Origin: Hypnocyclicus thermotrophus
GTDB lineage: Bacteria; Fusobacteriota; Fusobacteriia; Fusobacteriales; Fusobacteriaceae
Reading direction: 5' to 3'
Assembly (NCBI RefSeq): GCF_004365575.1
Contig: NZ_SOBG01000006.1
Coordinates: forward strand, 1 to 64,000
Length of the DNA: 64,000 bases
In this document: in pieces, positions 33,860 through 43,983 of the stretch
Layout of the letters: each line of letters begins with the position of its first letter
How positions within the stretch are numbered: position 1 is the stretch's first letter
Notes under the pieces: generated by a model
Database searches by the model: none
Seen by the model: the letters and a program-made list of their open reading frames with translations, nothing else
Told to the model about the DNA's origin: nothing
Made by a program: the position numbers and the translations under genes

Positions 33860-35911
33860 TTATTTAAGTTTGAAAAATTTTAGTTCATTATCTAGATCTC
33901 TATTTTTTTCTAATATATCCCTAATTATTTCTAATTTATCTTTTAGTATTAAGCTGATATTTTCTCCTAATTCATCTGTTTTAATTCCATATGATTCTAT
34001 AGTTGTTGAATTATTTGCAATATTCTCCACCGCTTTTGCTATTTCTTCTACCGCAAGCATTTGTTCATTTAAATTTGTGTCTATATCTTTTATTTTTTCA
34101 TCTGTTGATTTGGATAAATCAACCACTTTATTTAAATTATCTACTAAATCTATAATTCCTTTTTCAGCATATATTATTTTTTCTTTTACTACTTCATTTC
34201 CTTTTGCAACAATTTCTACTTCTTTTTGTATTGTAGTTGTTATTTCATCTATTTTTTTAGTTTCACTACTTGTTTGCTCTGCTAATTTTCTTATTTCTTC
34301 TGCTACTACGCTAAATCCTCTTCCGGCTTCTCCTGCTCTTGCCGCTTCTATTGCTGCATTTAATGCAAGTAAATTTGTTTGTTCTGATATTGCATTTATT
34401 GCTACTGTTATATTCCCTATATCTTTTGATATATTTACTAAATCTTTTACCTTTTCATTGGTATCTATTACTTTTTTAGTTACATCATTCATATCAGTTT
34501 TTACTATAGTACCAAACTCAATTCCTTGTTTTGCAACATCTAACGTTACCTTTGAATTTTCTAATATTTCTGTATTAAATTCTCTTACCGTTCTAACAGA
34601 TGCAGATACTTCTTCTACACTTGCTAATGTTTCTTCTGTACTTGCTGTTTGATCCCTTACTTGATCTAGTATGTTTTCTATCATATTTTTTAATATAAAT
34701 ATACTGTCTTTTGTTTCACTATTTATTATAGTTGTCATATCTTCTTCTAATTCTATATTTTGAATATTAATATCTTGTGATAAATTATGAGCTTTATTTA
34801 TTGTAATATTTAATTTATCTATTAAATTATTAATTCTTTCTGATATAGTATTTATCTCATCTTTTGTTTTTATATTAGTTTTAAAAGTTAAATCTCCATT
34901 TGATAGTTGATCTATATCACTTGTTAATTTTTTTATTGGCTTTGCAAATGTATTTCCTATTATACTAGAAGTTATAGCTACTATTATTAAAATAAATATA
35001 TTTATTATAAATAATAAATTTCTAAAATTTATTATTGGTCCCATTATTTCTTCTGTATAAGTACCACTTACAATATACCAATCTAAATCTTTATAATATT
35101 TTGAATTTACAATTTTTTCTCTTGCTATTTTATCATTTGGATTTTTCCAATAATATATTGTATTCCCTTCTTTTTTATCTATTATATCTTTTACAAACTC
35201 TTTTCCATTTATATCTTTTGCATTTAATATGCTTTTTCCTTCTATTGCTGGATGAATTACAAGTACACCCTTACTATCCATTATATATGTATATCCTGTT
35301 TTTCCTATTTTTACTGATAATACTTTATCCCTAAAGTCTTCTTTTTTTATTAACTCTTTAAATTCATCTTTATAACTAGTTGCACTTATTAAAAAATCCC
35401 ATGGTTTAAAATATACTCTATATAAAGCTTTCTTTTTCCCTTTATACTCATATTCTATATATTCATTTTTAGATTGTTCTCTTCCTTTAATGTCCTTATA
35501 TAAAGATGAAACTTTTCCTATTACGCTTTTTTTAGGATGAATTAATATTTTACCTGTTTTATATGACATTACATATGGATACCCTGTTTTTCCTATTTTT
35601 TGACTTAATATAATTCGAGATAATTCTTTTTTTGCTTCAGCTTCTGTTAATTCACCATTTTGTACTTTTTTATAATATTCTTTTACAATATCTAAATTCT
35701 TCTCCGCTATTCCTCTTAAGTAGCTTTTTACTGATACATTCACACTTGTATCAACCATATTATAAGTTAATTCATTAATTCTTTCAATATCACTTATTAT
35801 TTGCTTTCTTAATAGTGCTTTACCAAATTGATAAACTAAAATATTAATTATTAATAATATGAATATTGTTATACTGACAAAAATAATACTAATTTTTTTA
35901 CCTATTTTCAT
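33860..35911 (-). CDS. methyl-accepting chemotaxis protein with double Cache sensor
   Basis: A 683-residue chemoreceptor. It has an N-terminal transmembrane helix, then a periplasmic sensor with two Cache repeats ([19 protein letters not shown] and [18 protein letters not shown]). A second transmembrane helix lies at about 300-322 and a HAMP domain at about 325-375. The cytoplasmic signalling hairpin contains the invariant tip [33 protein letters not shown]-type block. The ligand is unknown; such Cache modules often bind small organic acids. ATG 35911 is preferred, with AAGGAG upstream. It is single-gene and adjacent to, but not within, the flagellar unit; no che genes are in the window. Confidence 0.93.
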   Translation of the reverse strand: MKIGKKISIIFVSITIFILLIINILVYQFGKALLRKQIISDIERINELTYNMVDTSVNVSVKSYLRGIAEKNLDIVKEYYKKVQNGELTEAEAKKELSRIILSQKIGKTGYPYVMSYKTGKILIHPKKSVIGKVSSLYKDIKGREQSKNEYIEYEYKGKKKALYRVYFKPWDFLISATSYKDEFKELIKKEDFRDKVLSVKIGKTGYTYIMDSKGVLVIHPAIEGKSILNAKDINGKEFVKDIIDKKEGNTIYYWKNPNDKIAREKIVNSKYYKDLDWYIVSGTYTEEIMGPIINFRNLLFIINIFILIIVAITSSIIGNTFAKPIKKLTSDIDQLSNGDLTFKTNIKTKDEINTISERINNLIDKLNITINKAHNLSQDINIQNIELEEDMTTIINSETKDSIFILKNMIENILDQVRDQTASTEETLASVEEVSASVRTVREFNTEILENSKVTLDVAKQGIEFGTIVKTDMNDVTKKVIDTNEKVKDLVNISKDIGNITVAINAISEQTNLLALNAAIEAARAGEAGRGFSVVAEEIRKLAEQTSSETKKIDEITTTIQKEVEIVAKGNEVVKEKIIYAEKGIIDLVDNLNKVVDLSKSTDEKIKDIDTNLNEQMLAVEEIAKAVENIANNSTTIESYGIKTDELGENISLILKDKLEIIRDILEKNRDLDNELKFFKLK

Positions 35912-35942
35912 TTTTACCACACTCCTTATAATAACTTATAAT

Positions 35943-35971
35943 AAAAAAGGGTATATAAAATTACATACCCT
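35943..35971 (-). terminator. glpX terminator
   Basis: On the minus strand AGGGTAT and ATACCCT form a stem with a ten-base loop, followed by TTTTTTATT. It ends the long flagellar/glpX unit. Confidence 0.75.
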
Positions 35972-35985
35972 AAATAATAATTAAA

Positions 35986-37008
35986 CTATATTAACAACTC
36001 TTTTACTGCATCATCTTTATATTCAAGATTATGTATTGAGTTAATGTATCTTATAGTTTTTGTTTTTCCCCTAATTAAAAGTGTTTGAGTTCTAGCTATA
36101 TTTCCATTTCTTTTTATCCCTTCTAAAAGATCTCCTTTTGTTATTCCTGTTGCTGAAAAAACTATTTCATCATCTTTTACCATATCATCAATTGTTAAAA
36201 CTTTTGTTATATCTATTCCCATTTCTTCACAACGTTTTTTCTCAAAGTTACTTATTTTATCATTTTCTAATGATATCCCTTTTACTTCCCGTCTTAATTT
36301 AAGTCTAGCATTCATGTCACCACCAAGAGCTTTTAATGCTGCCGCTGATACTACTCCTTCTGGTGCTCCACCTATTCCATATAAAAAATCTATTCCTGAA
36401 TCAACTATAGCTGTCAATAATGACCCCGCTACATCTCCATCAGGAAGTGCATATATACTCACACCCATTCTTTGTAAGTCTTCTATTACTTGATAATGTC
36501 TTTGTTTATATAATATTATCCCTTTAAGCTCTGATACCTTTTTATTCATTTTTTCTGCTATATTATTTATATTTTCCATAAGTGGTAAATTTAAATCTAT
36601 TGCACCTTTAGCTCGTGGGCCAACTATTAATTTTTCCATATACATATCTGGTGCTTTTAAAAAACTCCCTTTATTTCCTGCTGCAAGTACTGCTATTGCA
36701 TTTGCTTGCCCTTGTGCAACCATCCTTGTTCCTTCTACAGGATCTACTGCTATATCTACTTGAGATATATTTTCAATTTCTTCATATTTACCAACTTTTT
36801 CACCAATATAAAGCATTGGTGCTTCATCAATCTCACCTTCACCTATTACAATTTCACCTTCAATTTCAATTTCATTAAGCATATTTCTCATTGCATCAAC
36901 TGCTGCTTGATCTGCCCCTTCTTTGTCTCCTTTTCCTATCCATTTATATGCTGCAAGGGCTGCTGCTTCTGTAATTCTAGCAAATTCTAACGCTAGTTCT
37001 CTTTTCAT
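35986..37008 (-). CDS. glpX: class II fructose-1,6-bisphosphatase
   Basis: A 340-residue metal-dependent sugar phosphatase. The motifs GEGEIDEAPML and VDPVEGTRM, with their metal-binding acidic residues, and the GGAPEGV segment are GlpX signatures. It dephosphorylates fructose-1,6-bisphosphate in gluconeogenesis. It follows the FtsB-like gene by eight bases and is the last gene of the long minus-strand run that includes the flagellar genes. That linkage looks fortuitous. Confidence 0.93.
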   Translation of the reverse strand: MKRELALEFARITEAAALAAYKWIGKGDKEGADQAAVDAMRNMLNEIEIEGEIVIGEGEIDEAPMLYIGEKVGKYEEIENISQVDIAVDPVEGTRMVAQGQANAIAVLAAGNKGSFLKAPDMYMEKLIVGPRAKGAIDLNLPLMENINNIAEKMNKKVSELKGIILYKQRHYQVIEDLQRMGVSIYALPDGDVAGSLLTAIVDSGIDFLYGIGGAPEGVVSAAALKALGGDMNARLKLRREVKGISLENDKISNFEKKRCEEMGIDITKVLTIDDMVKDDEIVFSATGITKGDLLEGIKRNGNIARTQTLLIRGKTKTIRYINSIHNLEYKDDAVKELLI

Positions 37009-37016
37009 TATTCCTC

Positions 37017-37304
37017 CTACTCTATTATTCTATAAATTTTTTCATTTTCCTTTTTCATATCTAACAAATTTCTAGCTTTTTTTTCTATAATATCTAAATT
37101 TTCTATATTTTTTAATTCTAATTGTAGTTTTGAATATGTTTTTTCAAGTGTATTTATTTTTAATTCATTATTTTTAATTTTCAAATTAAGTTTATTTATA
37201 TCATATAATACATTTATTATAGGAAATAGCCACCATTTTATCATAACTATTATTATTAATATAATAAGCACAATCTTTAATTTAATTCGTGTTTTTACTA
37301 ACAT
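37017..37304 (-). CDS. FtsB/DivIC-like septum-formation initiator
   Basis: A 95-residue bitopic protein: a basic N terminus, one transmembrane helix (about 10-30), a coiled coil (about 32-75), then the FtsB/DivIC-type tail ARNLLDMKKENEKIYRI. Such proteins bridge FtsL and FtsQ/DivIB in the divisome. It overlaps the end of the motE/flbB gene by 23 bases and precedes glpX. No other division gene is adjacent, so a flagellum-specific role is not excluded. Confidence 0.75.
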   Translation of the reverse strand: MLVKTRIKLKIVLIILIIIVMIKWWLFPIINVLYDINKLNLKIKNNELKINTLEKTYSKLQLELKNIENLDIIEKKARNLLDMKKENEKIYRIIE

Positions 37305-37974
37305 TTGGAACCTCGTTTTTTTTAGTCATTGTTTCAACTATTTCTTTTACACGAAGCGGATTTATTTTGGAAAGCTCATCAAGTATAAGTGCTACTTTTT
37401 TTTCATCCATTTTTTCAAATATTTTAGAAACAATATCTAATTCCATATTATTAACAGCTATTGCTACTGAATTTGGTTGCATTTTAGCATATATGTTTGA
37501 AAATTTTGTTATATTTTCATCTTTAGCTGAATACTCCGCATTTAATTTTTTTAATATTTCTTCCTTTTTTATTAATTCTTCTTCTTTTTGTTGAAGCTCT
37601 TTTTCTTTTGTTAATAATTCTTTTTCTAATACTTTTACATCCTCTTCTCTTTTTGTTACTGCCAATTCTTTTAATTCAATTTCTTTTCTTTTATTTTCAA
37701 GAATTTCTTGATATTTCAACATTGTATTTTTTAATCTCTCTTCTTCTGTTAAATGAATATTATAACTATAACTAATATAATTACCTATATAAGGTAATTT
37801 TGCTATATTTGAATCTTTAGATATTACTTTACTTAAGTTTAATACTCCTATTATATCTAAAAATATTATTCCTCCTATTAATGTAAAAAGAAAAATTAAA
37901 AACATTATAATAGTTAGTATAAAGTATTTCATTCCATTATTTTTTTTCTTTATTTCTTTTTTATTTTCAGCCAT
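37282..37974 (-). CDS. MotE/FlbB-like flagellar protein
   Basis: 230 residues: a short basic N terminus, a transmembrane helix (about 16-40), a long coiled coil (about 80-155, with repeats of KEKELQQKEEELIKKEE type) and a C-terminal MgtE-N-like domain (IYAKMQPNSVAIAVNNMELDIVSKIFEKMDEKKVALILDEL). This is the MotE/FlbB architecture. In spirochaetes FlbB is a periplasmic collar protein encoded just after fliJ, and in other bacteria MotE chaperones MotC. It has the same position here, after fliJ. I infer a stator- or collar-related role; motA and motB are not in the window. Confidence 0.8.
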   Translation of the reverse strand: MAENKKEIKKKNNGMKYFILTIIMFLIFLFTLIGGIIFLDIIGVLNLSKVISKDSNIAKLPYIGNYISYSYNIHLTEEERLKNTMLKYQEILENKRKEIELKELAVTKREEDVKVLEKELLTKEKELQQKEEELIKKEEILKKLNAEYSAKDENITKFSNIYAKMQPNSVAIAVNNMELDIVSKIFEKMDEKKVALILDELSKINPLRVKEIVETMTKKNEVPNVSKNTN

Positions 37975-37976
37975 TA

Positions 37977-38414
37977 TTAGTTTCTCCTATTATATAAATT
38001 ATTACTTAATTCATCTATTAATTTATCTTCTTTTTTCTGCATATTTTTTTTATATTCTTCAAGCTGTTTTTCTTTTAATTTCTCAAATATTTTTCTTTCT
38101 TTACGTATTTCAAAAAATTCTTCTCTCGCTTTTTCAAGATTTTTCTCTATAATATTAAGCTCTTTATTAAATTCTTCTATTTCATTATTTATTTTTAATA
38201 TAAAATTATTATAATTTTTTAAGCTATTTATATCTATATTCCCAACTTTATAAGCTTTGAATTCTTGATGTAATTCTGCTTTTCTATTAATTAATATTTC
38301 TTTTTCTTTAAGTTTTTTATTTTTTTTCTCTTGAATTCTAAAATATATATCTTTTGCTTGATGCTCTTCTTCCAGTTTATAATCTAATGCTTTTTGAAAT
38401 TTAAATTTAAACAT
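37977..38414 (-). CDS. fliJ: flagellar export chaperone-like coiled-coil protein FliJ
   Basis: A 145-residue, highly charged, almost wholly coiled-coil protein starting FKFKFQKALDYKLEEEHQAK, the usual FliJ opening (F-x-F-x-L-x-x-L-L-x-x-x-x-x-E). FliJ sits in the central pore of the FliI hexamer and promotes export. It is 13 bases after fliI, the expected place. Sequence conservation is low in this family, so the call depends partly on position. Confidence 0.85.
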   Translation of the reverse strand: MFKFKFQKALDYKLEEEHQAKDIYFRIQEKKNKKLKEKEILINRKAELHQEFKAYKVGNIDINSLKNYNNFILKINNEIEEFNKELNIIEKNLEKAREEFFEIRKERKIFEKLKEKQLEEYKKNMQKKEDKLIDELSNNLYNRRN

Positions 38415-38427
38415 TTTTTATCCCTTT

Positions 38428-39738
38428 TTAATTAAAAAGATTTATTAAAATATCTTTAGTATCTTCAAAATTACTTTCTTCATGTATACCTTGCTTTAAA
38501 AAATTATTTACTTCTTCTATTTTTGATATAGCATAATCAACTTTTGGATTACTTCCTTGTTTATAAGCTCCTATGCTTATTAAATCTTCAACTTCATTAT
38601 ATGTTGCTAATACTTCTCTTAATTTTTGGTTAGCTTCTAAATGCTCCTTTGAAACTATATTATTTATAACCCTAGATACACTAGCAAGTACATCTATTGC
38701 AGGATAATGATTTTTTTCAGCCATTTTTCTAGATAAAACTATATGACCATCTAAAATCCCTCTTACTGTATCTGCTATTGGGTCATTTAAATCATCACCG
38801 TCTACTAATACTGTATAAAGTCCTGTTATCGTTCCTTTATCTGAATTTCCTGTTCTTTCTAAAAGCTTTGGAAGTTCTGCAAAAACACTTGGTGTATAAC
38901 CTCTAGTAGCTGGTGGTTCTCCTACCGCAAGTCCTATTTCTCTTTGTGCCATAGCAAATCTCGTAAGTGAATCCATCATAAGCATTACATTATAACCTTT
39001 ATCTCTAAAATATTCTGCTATTGCCGTTGCTGTAGAAGCACCTTTAAGTCTTACTAATGCTGGCTGATCAGATGTAGCAACTACTACAACTGTATTTTTC
39101 ATCCCTTTTTCTCCAAGATCCTTTTCTATAAATTCTCTTACTTCTCTTCCCCGTTCTCCAATTAATGCTATTACATTTATATCTGCTGAACTATTCCTAG
39201 ATATCATCCCAAGTAATGTTGATTTCCCTACTCCAGAACCAGCAAATATACCTATTCTTTGTCCTTTTCCACAAGATATATTAGCATCTATTGCCCTTAC
39301 TCCTATATTAAGAGGTTCTGTTATTCTTTTTCTAGCTAATGGATTAGGTGCTTGATTTTCAAGTGGCATATATTTTTCTATTTCTATTTTACCTTTATCA
39401 TCAATTGGATTTCCAAGCCCATCTATTACTCTTCCCAGTAATTTTTTACTCACTCCTACACTAAGGCTTCTACCACTAGGAATTACTTCACATCCATGTC
39501 CTATTCCTTTCATATCCCCAAGTGGCATAAGAAGTACTTTATTATCGTTAAACCCTACTACTTCTGCATCTATTTTTTTATTTGAATTTAGTAACTTTAT
39601 ATAACAATGTTCTCCTAGATGTACTAGTGGCCCAGAAGATTCTATAGTAAGTCCTACTACTCTTACTACTCTCCCAACAGATTTTATAGTTTGAATACTA
39701 TCAACTATTTCATTATATCTATCAAAATCTATTTTCAT
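38428..39738 (-). CDS. fliI: flagellum-specific export ATPase
   Basis: A 436-residue F1-beta-like ATPase of the type III export apparatus. Walker A is GSGVGKST (167-174), and Walker B falls within YNVMLMMDSLTRFAMAQREIGLAVGEPPATRGYTPSVFAELPKLLERTG-type conserved sequence. The N-terminal beta-barrel is GPLVHLGEHCYIK. It energises unfolding and delivery of flagellar substrates with FliH and FliJ. Order fliF-fliG-fliH-fliI-fliJ is conserved. Confidence 0.96.
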   Translation of the reverse strand: MKIDFDRYNEIVDSIQTIKSVGRVVRVVGLTIESSGPLVHLGEHCYIKLLNSNKKIDAEVVGFNDNKVLLMPLGDMKGIGHGCEVIPSGRSLSVGVSKKLLGRVIDGLGNPIDDKGKIEIEKYMPLENQAPNPLARKRITEPLNIGVRAIDANISCGKGQRIGIFAGSGVGKSTLLGMISRNSSADINVIALIGERGREVREFIEKDLGEKGMKNTVVVVATSDQPALVRLKGASTATAIAEYFRDKGYNVMLMMDSLTRFAMAQREIGLAVGEPPATRGYTPSVFAELPKLLERTGNSDKGTITGLYTVLVDGDDLNDPIADTVRGILDGHIVLSRKMAEKNHYPAIDVLASVSRVINNIVSKEHLEANQKLREVLATYNEVEDLISIGAYKQGSNPKVDYAISKIEEVNNFLKQGIHEESNFEDTKDILINLFN

Positions 39739-39746
39739 CTTCTCTC

Positions 39747-40574
39747 CTACTCTTCATGTAGTTTATCTATTATAGTTTCTAATTGTGTTTCAATACTTGC
39801 ATCTACTCTTCCCATTTGTGTTTCTATTACACACCCTCCTGGAGTTAAAGTTTTATCCTCTAAAATATTAAATTCTTCTATATTATAAAATTTACTTTTC
39901 ATTTCTTCTTTTAATTCTTTTGCATATTGAACTTGTTCCCAATTTACATAAACTGTAATTTTTGGTGAAACAGATATATTTTTTAAAGCTTCTAATAAAT
40001 TTTGTTTTAATATTTCTTTATTATTTACTTCTATTTTTATGACTTTTTCTGCTACTTTTATTATCAAATTTATTATTTCTTCTTTAGAATTATTTAACAT
40101 AATCTCTTTTTCATTCATTGCTTCTTCTAAAACTCTTTGAACGTTTGAAAAAACATTACTCGAATTTAATAAAACTTGATTTTTCCCTGCTTCATATCCT
40201 TCTTGATATCCTTGATCCCAAGCTTTAGCTTTTATATCATTACTTTCTTTTTCAGCCTCAATTCTTGCTTCTTCTATTATTCTATAAGCTTCATTTTCTG
40301 CTTCTTGTTTTAATTTTTCCATTTGTATTTCTAATTCTTTTAATTCATTTTGTTTTGAAAGTAATATTTCATCAAGTTCAAAATTATCAAATTCATCTGA
40401 TTTTTCTTCTGTTTCATCATAGTATTCTTCTTCGTAATCAATCTCGTTTTCTATTTTTTGTTCATTTTTTTTAATTAAGTCTTCATTTTCTTTTGCAACT
40501 GTATTTTTTTTATGTTTAATTACTACAGGTTCTGTATTTTTTTTTACAAAATTACCCTTAATTACATTAAACAA
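39747..40574 (-). CDS. fliH: flagellar assembly protein FliH
   Basis: 275 residues. The N-terminal 75 are charged and include the acidic stretch EIDYEEEYYDETEEKSDEF. A long helix follows, with the spaced small residues (DQGYQEGYEAGKNQ) diagnostic of FliH, then an HrpE/V-ATPase E-subunit-like C-terminal domain (LIIKVAEKVIKIEV). It dimerises, binds FliI and anchors it to the C ring. It overlaps fliG by eight bases. Confidence 0.9.
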   Translation of the reverse strand: MFNVIKGNFVKKNTEPVVIKHKKNTVAKENEDLIKKNEQKIENEIDYEEEYYDETEEKSDEFDNFELDEILLSKQNELKELEIQMEKLKQEAENEAYRIIEEARIEAEKESNDIKAKAWDQGYQEGYEAGKNQVLLNSSNVFSNVQRVLEEAMNEKEIMLNNSKEEIINLIIKVAEKVIKIEVNNKEILKQNLLEALKNISVSPKITVYVNWEQVQYAKELKEEMKSKFYNIEEFNILEDKTLTPGGCVIETQMGRVDASIETQLETIIDKLHEE

Positions 40575-41571
40575 TTAGCTCATCCTCACTTCCTCTAGCT
40601 ATTTGAATTTCACCTGATTCTTCAAGTTTTCTTACAACAGCAACAATTCTTTGTTGAGCTTCTTGTACATCTCTTACTCTTACAGGTCCAGTATATTCCA
40701 TATCTTCACGTAAATTATCTGCAGCTCTTTTAGACATATTTTTAAATATTTTTTCTGCAACCTCTTCACTTGATCCTTTAAGAGCCATAGTAAGATCTTT
40801 ATTTTCTACATTTTTAAGTACTTGCTGTACTGATTTATCATCAAGCAAGATAAGATCTTCAAATACAAACATTTTCTTTTTAACTTCTTCAGCAAGTGTT
40901 GCTTCTGCTTCTTCTAATCCTTCTATAATAGTTTTTTCTGTTGTTCTATCTACATTATTTAATATTTCAACTAATGCATCTATACCACCTGTCATAGTAT
41001 AATCTTGACCCATAACTGTTGAAATTTTTCTTTCTAAAATTCTTTCTACTTCTCTTATCATCTCTGGAGAAGTTCTTTCCATTTGTGCTATTCTTCTTGC
41101 AATATCTATTTGCTTTTCTGAAGGTAAATGTGACATAATCTCTCCAGCTTTATCTGCAGGAAGATAGGATATTATAAGTGCTATAATTTGCGGATGCTCT
41201 CCAGATATAAAGTTAAGTATTTGCTCTGACTCTGTTCTTTGAATAAAATCAAAAGGTCTAACTTGAAGATTTGATGTAAGTTTTGTAATAATCTCTACAG
41301 CTTTATTTTCACCTACAGCTTTTTGAAGTAATTCTCTTGCATAATTTATACCACCTTGTGATATATATTGTTGAGCTACCATCATTTCATTAAATTCTTC
41401 ATATACTTTTTCTTTTTGATCTAACTGAACTTTATTAACCTTTGCTATTTCAAATGTCAGATCTTCTATTTCATCAGGTTTTAAATATTTAAAAACTTCT
41501 GCAGCTGCATCTTGTCCTAATGCAATCATAAGTATTGCTGCTTTTTGTTTCCCTGTTAATTTTTCTGCCAA
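40567..41571 (-). CDS. fliG: flagellar motor switch protein FliG
   Basis: 334 residues with the N, middle and C domains. LTGKQKAAILMIALG starts the FliF-binding N domain. EHPQ (ISGEHPQIIALIISYL) is the FliM-binding motif in the middle domain. The C-terminal torque helix has charged residues within LKGSSEEVAEKIFKNMSKRAADNLREDME. It transmits stator force to rotation and sets switching. Together with FliF it shows that a rotary motor is intended. Confidence 0.96.
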   Translation of the reverse strand: MAEKLTGKQKAAILMIALGQDAAAEVFKYLKPDEIEDLTFEIAKVNKVQLDQKEKVYEEFNEMMVAQQYISQGGINYARELLQKAVGENKAVEIITKLTSNLQVRPFDFIQRTESEQILNFISGEHPQIIALIISYLPADKAGEIMSHLPSEKQIDIARRIAQMERTSPEMIREVERILERKISTVMGQDYTMTGGIDALVEILNNVDRTTEKTIIEGLEEAEATLAEEVKKKMFVFEDLILLDDKSVQQVLKNVENKDLTMALKGSSEEVAEKIFKNMSKRAADNLREDMEYTGPVRVRDVQEAQQRIVAVVRKLEESGEIQIARGSEDELIV

Positions 41572-41583
41572 TTTTCTTTCCCC

Positions 41584-43182
41584 CTAATCTTCCATTAACC
41601 AATTTCTTAAAAGATTGGCTACTTCTTCAGGTTTTTGGATTGCTATTTGTCTAATTTGATTTTCTTGATCTGCTCTCTCTTGCTCCTCTATGCTCATCGC
41701 TTCTTCATTTAAATTTACGTCATCAAGCTGAGGTAATAAATCAGCAATTGCTTTTTCTTCTCTTTCTTTAATTCTTTTACTTTCAAGTCTTTTAAATAAT
41801 AATAATGCGCCTCCCGCTATTATTAGAGTAATAATAATAAAATAAATTCCTATCAATTGATATTTTTTCCATTTTTGTTCTTCTGCAATAGAATCATTAT
41901 ATCTTTTTGCTATTTCAAAATTAAATGGTAATACCGTAACATTTATTTTATCTCCTCTATTTTCATTAAACCCAACTGCTGTTTTTACCATGTTTTCAAA
42001 TTGTGTTATTTCTGCTGGCGTTATATTTTCTTTATCTTTAAAATATACAGAATCTTTATTTAATGTAACTGATACTGTCATTCTTTTAATATTTCCAATA
42101 GATTTTTCATAAACTGTATTTTTTTTATCTAATTCATAATTTTTTACAACATTATTTTCTTTATAATTACTACTATTACTTTCTTCTTTCCCAACATATC
42201 CTGGTATATTACTTGTTGTTCCTGGTACTCCACTAGCTACATCATTTACTCCACCACTTACTTCTTTTAAATTATTTTGTTCACTTCTTATAAGTCCTTG
42301 TGTTAATTGTTCACCTGATACAGTTGGTGTAGTATAACTTTCTGTTTGATAACTTTCTTTATTAAAATCTAATTCCACACTTACTTTTACTCTATAGTTT
42401 CCACCACCAAGAACATTTAATACCCCATTAGCACTTCTCTCTAACTTTTTTTCTATTTCTTGTTGTAATTCTATTCTTTTTCTAGATGCTAAAGATCCTT
42501 CTTGCGAAAAATCAACCATATCTGAAAGTATATTTCCAGAAGTATCTACAACTTCTACATTTTCTTTTGGCAAATTTTCAATAGCTCCTGCTACTAGTAC
42601 AATAATACTTTTTATATTTTCTTCTTTTAAAGTTTCAAATGATTCTAGTTCTATTAATACTGATGCTTTTGCTTCTGTTTTTTCATTAGCAAAAGGACTA
42701 TTATTAGCTGGTGTTATATTTACTACCGCTCTTTTTACTTGACTAAGAGACTTTATAGTTTTTTCTAATTCACCTTTTTGTGCTCTCAAAAACATCATTT
42801 GTTTATCAAATTCAGTAGCACCAATTTTTGAATTATCAAAAATTTCAAATCCTACTGCTGAATCTGGTAAAACTCCTTCTTTACTTAAATCTAGTCTAAT
42901 AGCATATTTTTGTTCTTTTGGTACTTCTATTACTGTACCATTACCTGTAATTCTATATGTAATACCCCTTTTGTCTAGACTAGCTTTTATTTTAGCTGCA
43001 TCTTTTGATTCTAATTCTGTAAATAATGGCTCATAATTAACTTTACTACTTAATACAAAAAATAAAATTAAAAAAGTCAATAAACTTCCTAATAAAAAAA
43101 ATATTGTAATTTTTTGAATCTTAGTTAAATTTTTCCAAATTGTTGTAAACTGATTTTTTATTCTTTTGAAAAACTCATTCAT
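41584..43182 (-). CDS. fliF: flagellar MS-ring protein FliF
   Basis: 532 residues with an N-terminal transmembrane helix (about 26-48), ring-building motifs (LSQVKRAVVNITPANNSPF), a low-complexity periplasmic loop (about 285-345) and a second transmembrane helix (about 432-455). The cytoplasmic tail ends with EEVANLLRNWLMED, the FliG-binding helix. It forms the MS ring in the inner membrane. The tail is complete, so the FliG interface is preserved. Confidence 0.95.
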   Translation of the reverse strand: MNEFFKRIKNQFTTIWKNLTKIQKITIFFLLGSLLTFLILFFVLSSKVNYEPLFTELESKDAAKIKASLDKRGITYRITGNGTVIEVPKEQKYAIRLDLSKEGVLPDSAVGFEIFDNSKIGATEFDKQMMFLRAQKGELEKTIKSLSQVKRAVVNITPANNSPFANEKTEAKASVLIELESFETLKEENIKSIIVLVAGAIENLPKENVEVVDTSGNILSDMVDFSQEGSLASRKRIELQQEIEKKLERSANGVLNVLGGGNYRVKVSVELDFNKESYQTESYTTPTVSGEQLTQGLIRSEQNNLKEVSGGVNDVASGVPGTTSNIPGYVGKEESNSSNYKENNVVKNYELDKKNTVYEKSIGNIKRMTVSVTLNKDSVYFKDKENITPAEITQFENMVKTAVGFNENRGDKINVTVLPFNFEIAKRYNDSIAEEQKWKKYQLIGIYFIIITLIIAGGALLLFKRLESKRIKEREEKAIADLLPQLDDVNLNEEAMSIEEQERADQENQIRQIAIQKPEEVANLLRNWLMED

Positions 43183-43204
43183 TTTTTATTTCCTCCAAAT
43201 AATA

Positions 43205-43501
43205 TTAAATCTGCATTTTTGCGAATTCTTGATACCCTTCAATAACTTTATTTCTTACTTCTGTTACAAATAACAATGCTATTTCAGCTTTTTGGCTTGC
43301 TATCATGACCTCATGCAGATTATCTGTTTTCCCTGTTAAAAAATCAGTTGTTAAATTATCTGATTCAATTTTTAATTCATTAGCTTCATTAATTGCATTT
43401 TTTAGATAATCACTAAATTTTTCCGTCCCTTTTTTTGTGTTTTTATTTATCTCGTTGTTATTGAAAATTCCATTTATTTTATTTGTAGACTTTACTATCA
43501 T
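43205..43501 (-). CDS. fliE: flagellar hook-basal body protein FliE
   Basis: A 98-residue protein with a disordered N terminus and the conserved C-terminal helices (FSDYLKNAINEAN ... LHEVMIASQKAEIALLFVTEVRNKVIEGYQEFAKMQI). FliE joins the MS ring to the proximal rod. Position between flgC and fliF is the common order. Confidence 0.93.
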   Translation of the reverse strand: MIVKSTNKINGIFNNNEINKNTKKGTEKFSDYLKNAINEANELKIESDNLTTDFLTGKTDNLHEVMIASQKAEIALLFVTEVRNKVIEGYQEFAKMQI

Positions 43502-43513
43502 TATATACTCCTC

Positions 43514-43966
43514 CTATTTACCTATTTGAAGTGCTGCTGTAGCCATACTTTTAGCATTAGTAACAACAGTCGCATTTGCTTCATATGCTCTTTGTGCAGT
43601 AATCAAGTCTACCATTTCGTTTATTGTATTTACATTTGGCATAGCCACATATCCTTTTTCATTTGCATTTGGATGATTAGGATCATATACATATCTAAAA
43701 GGTGTTTTGTCCTCTATAACTTTTGCTACTTTTACTCCTTCGCTTTTAGAAATACTTGCCTCTTTGCTATCTATATTTATATTCATTGGTACTTTTAATT
43801 CTTTTTTTAATTTTTCTTCAAATACAACTAATTTTCTTCTATATGGTCCTCCCTGTTCTGTTACTGTAGTATTCGCATTTGCTATATTATCTGCTATAAT
43901 ATCCATTCTAAATCTTTCTGCTGTCATACCAGAAGCTGCTTTATTCATAATATTAAATACACCCAT
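43514..43966 (-). CDS. flgC: flagellar basal-body rod protein FlgC
   Basis: A 150-residue proximal rod protein with the N-terminal rod motif (ASGMTAERFRMDIIADNIANANTTVTEQGGPYRRK) and the C-terminal helix with YEANATVVTNAKSMATAALQIG. The N- and C-terminal helices pack together in the rod. It is followed by fliE after 12 bases. Confidence 0.95.
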   Translation of the reverse strand: MGVFNIMNKAASGMTAERFRMDIIADNIANANTTVTEQGGPYRRKLVVFEEKLKKELKVPMNINIDSKEASISKSEGVKVAKVIEDKTPFRYVYDPNHPNANEKGYVAMPNVNTINEMVDLITAQRAYEANATVVTNAKSMATAALQIGK

Positions 43967-43983
43967 TTTTAGTCCCTCCTATT

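Noticed and set aside
33870-34652. Long plus-strand frame (260 codons) opposite the chemoreceptor
   Set aside because: It is a Ser/Phe/Ile-rich mirror of the helical signalling domain, lacking start signals; such shadows are common opposite heptad-repeat genes.
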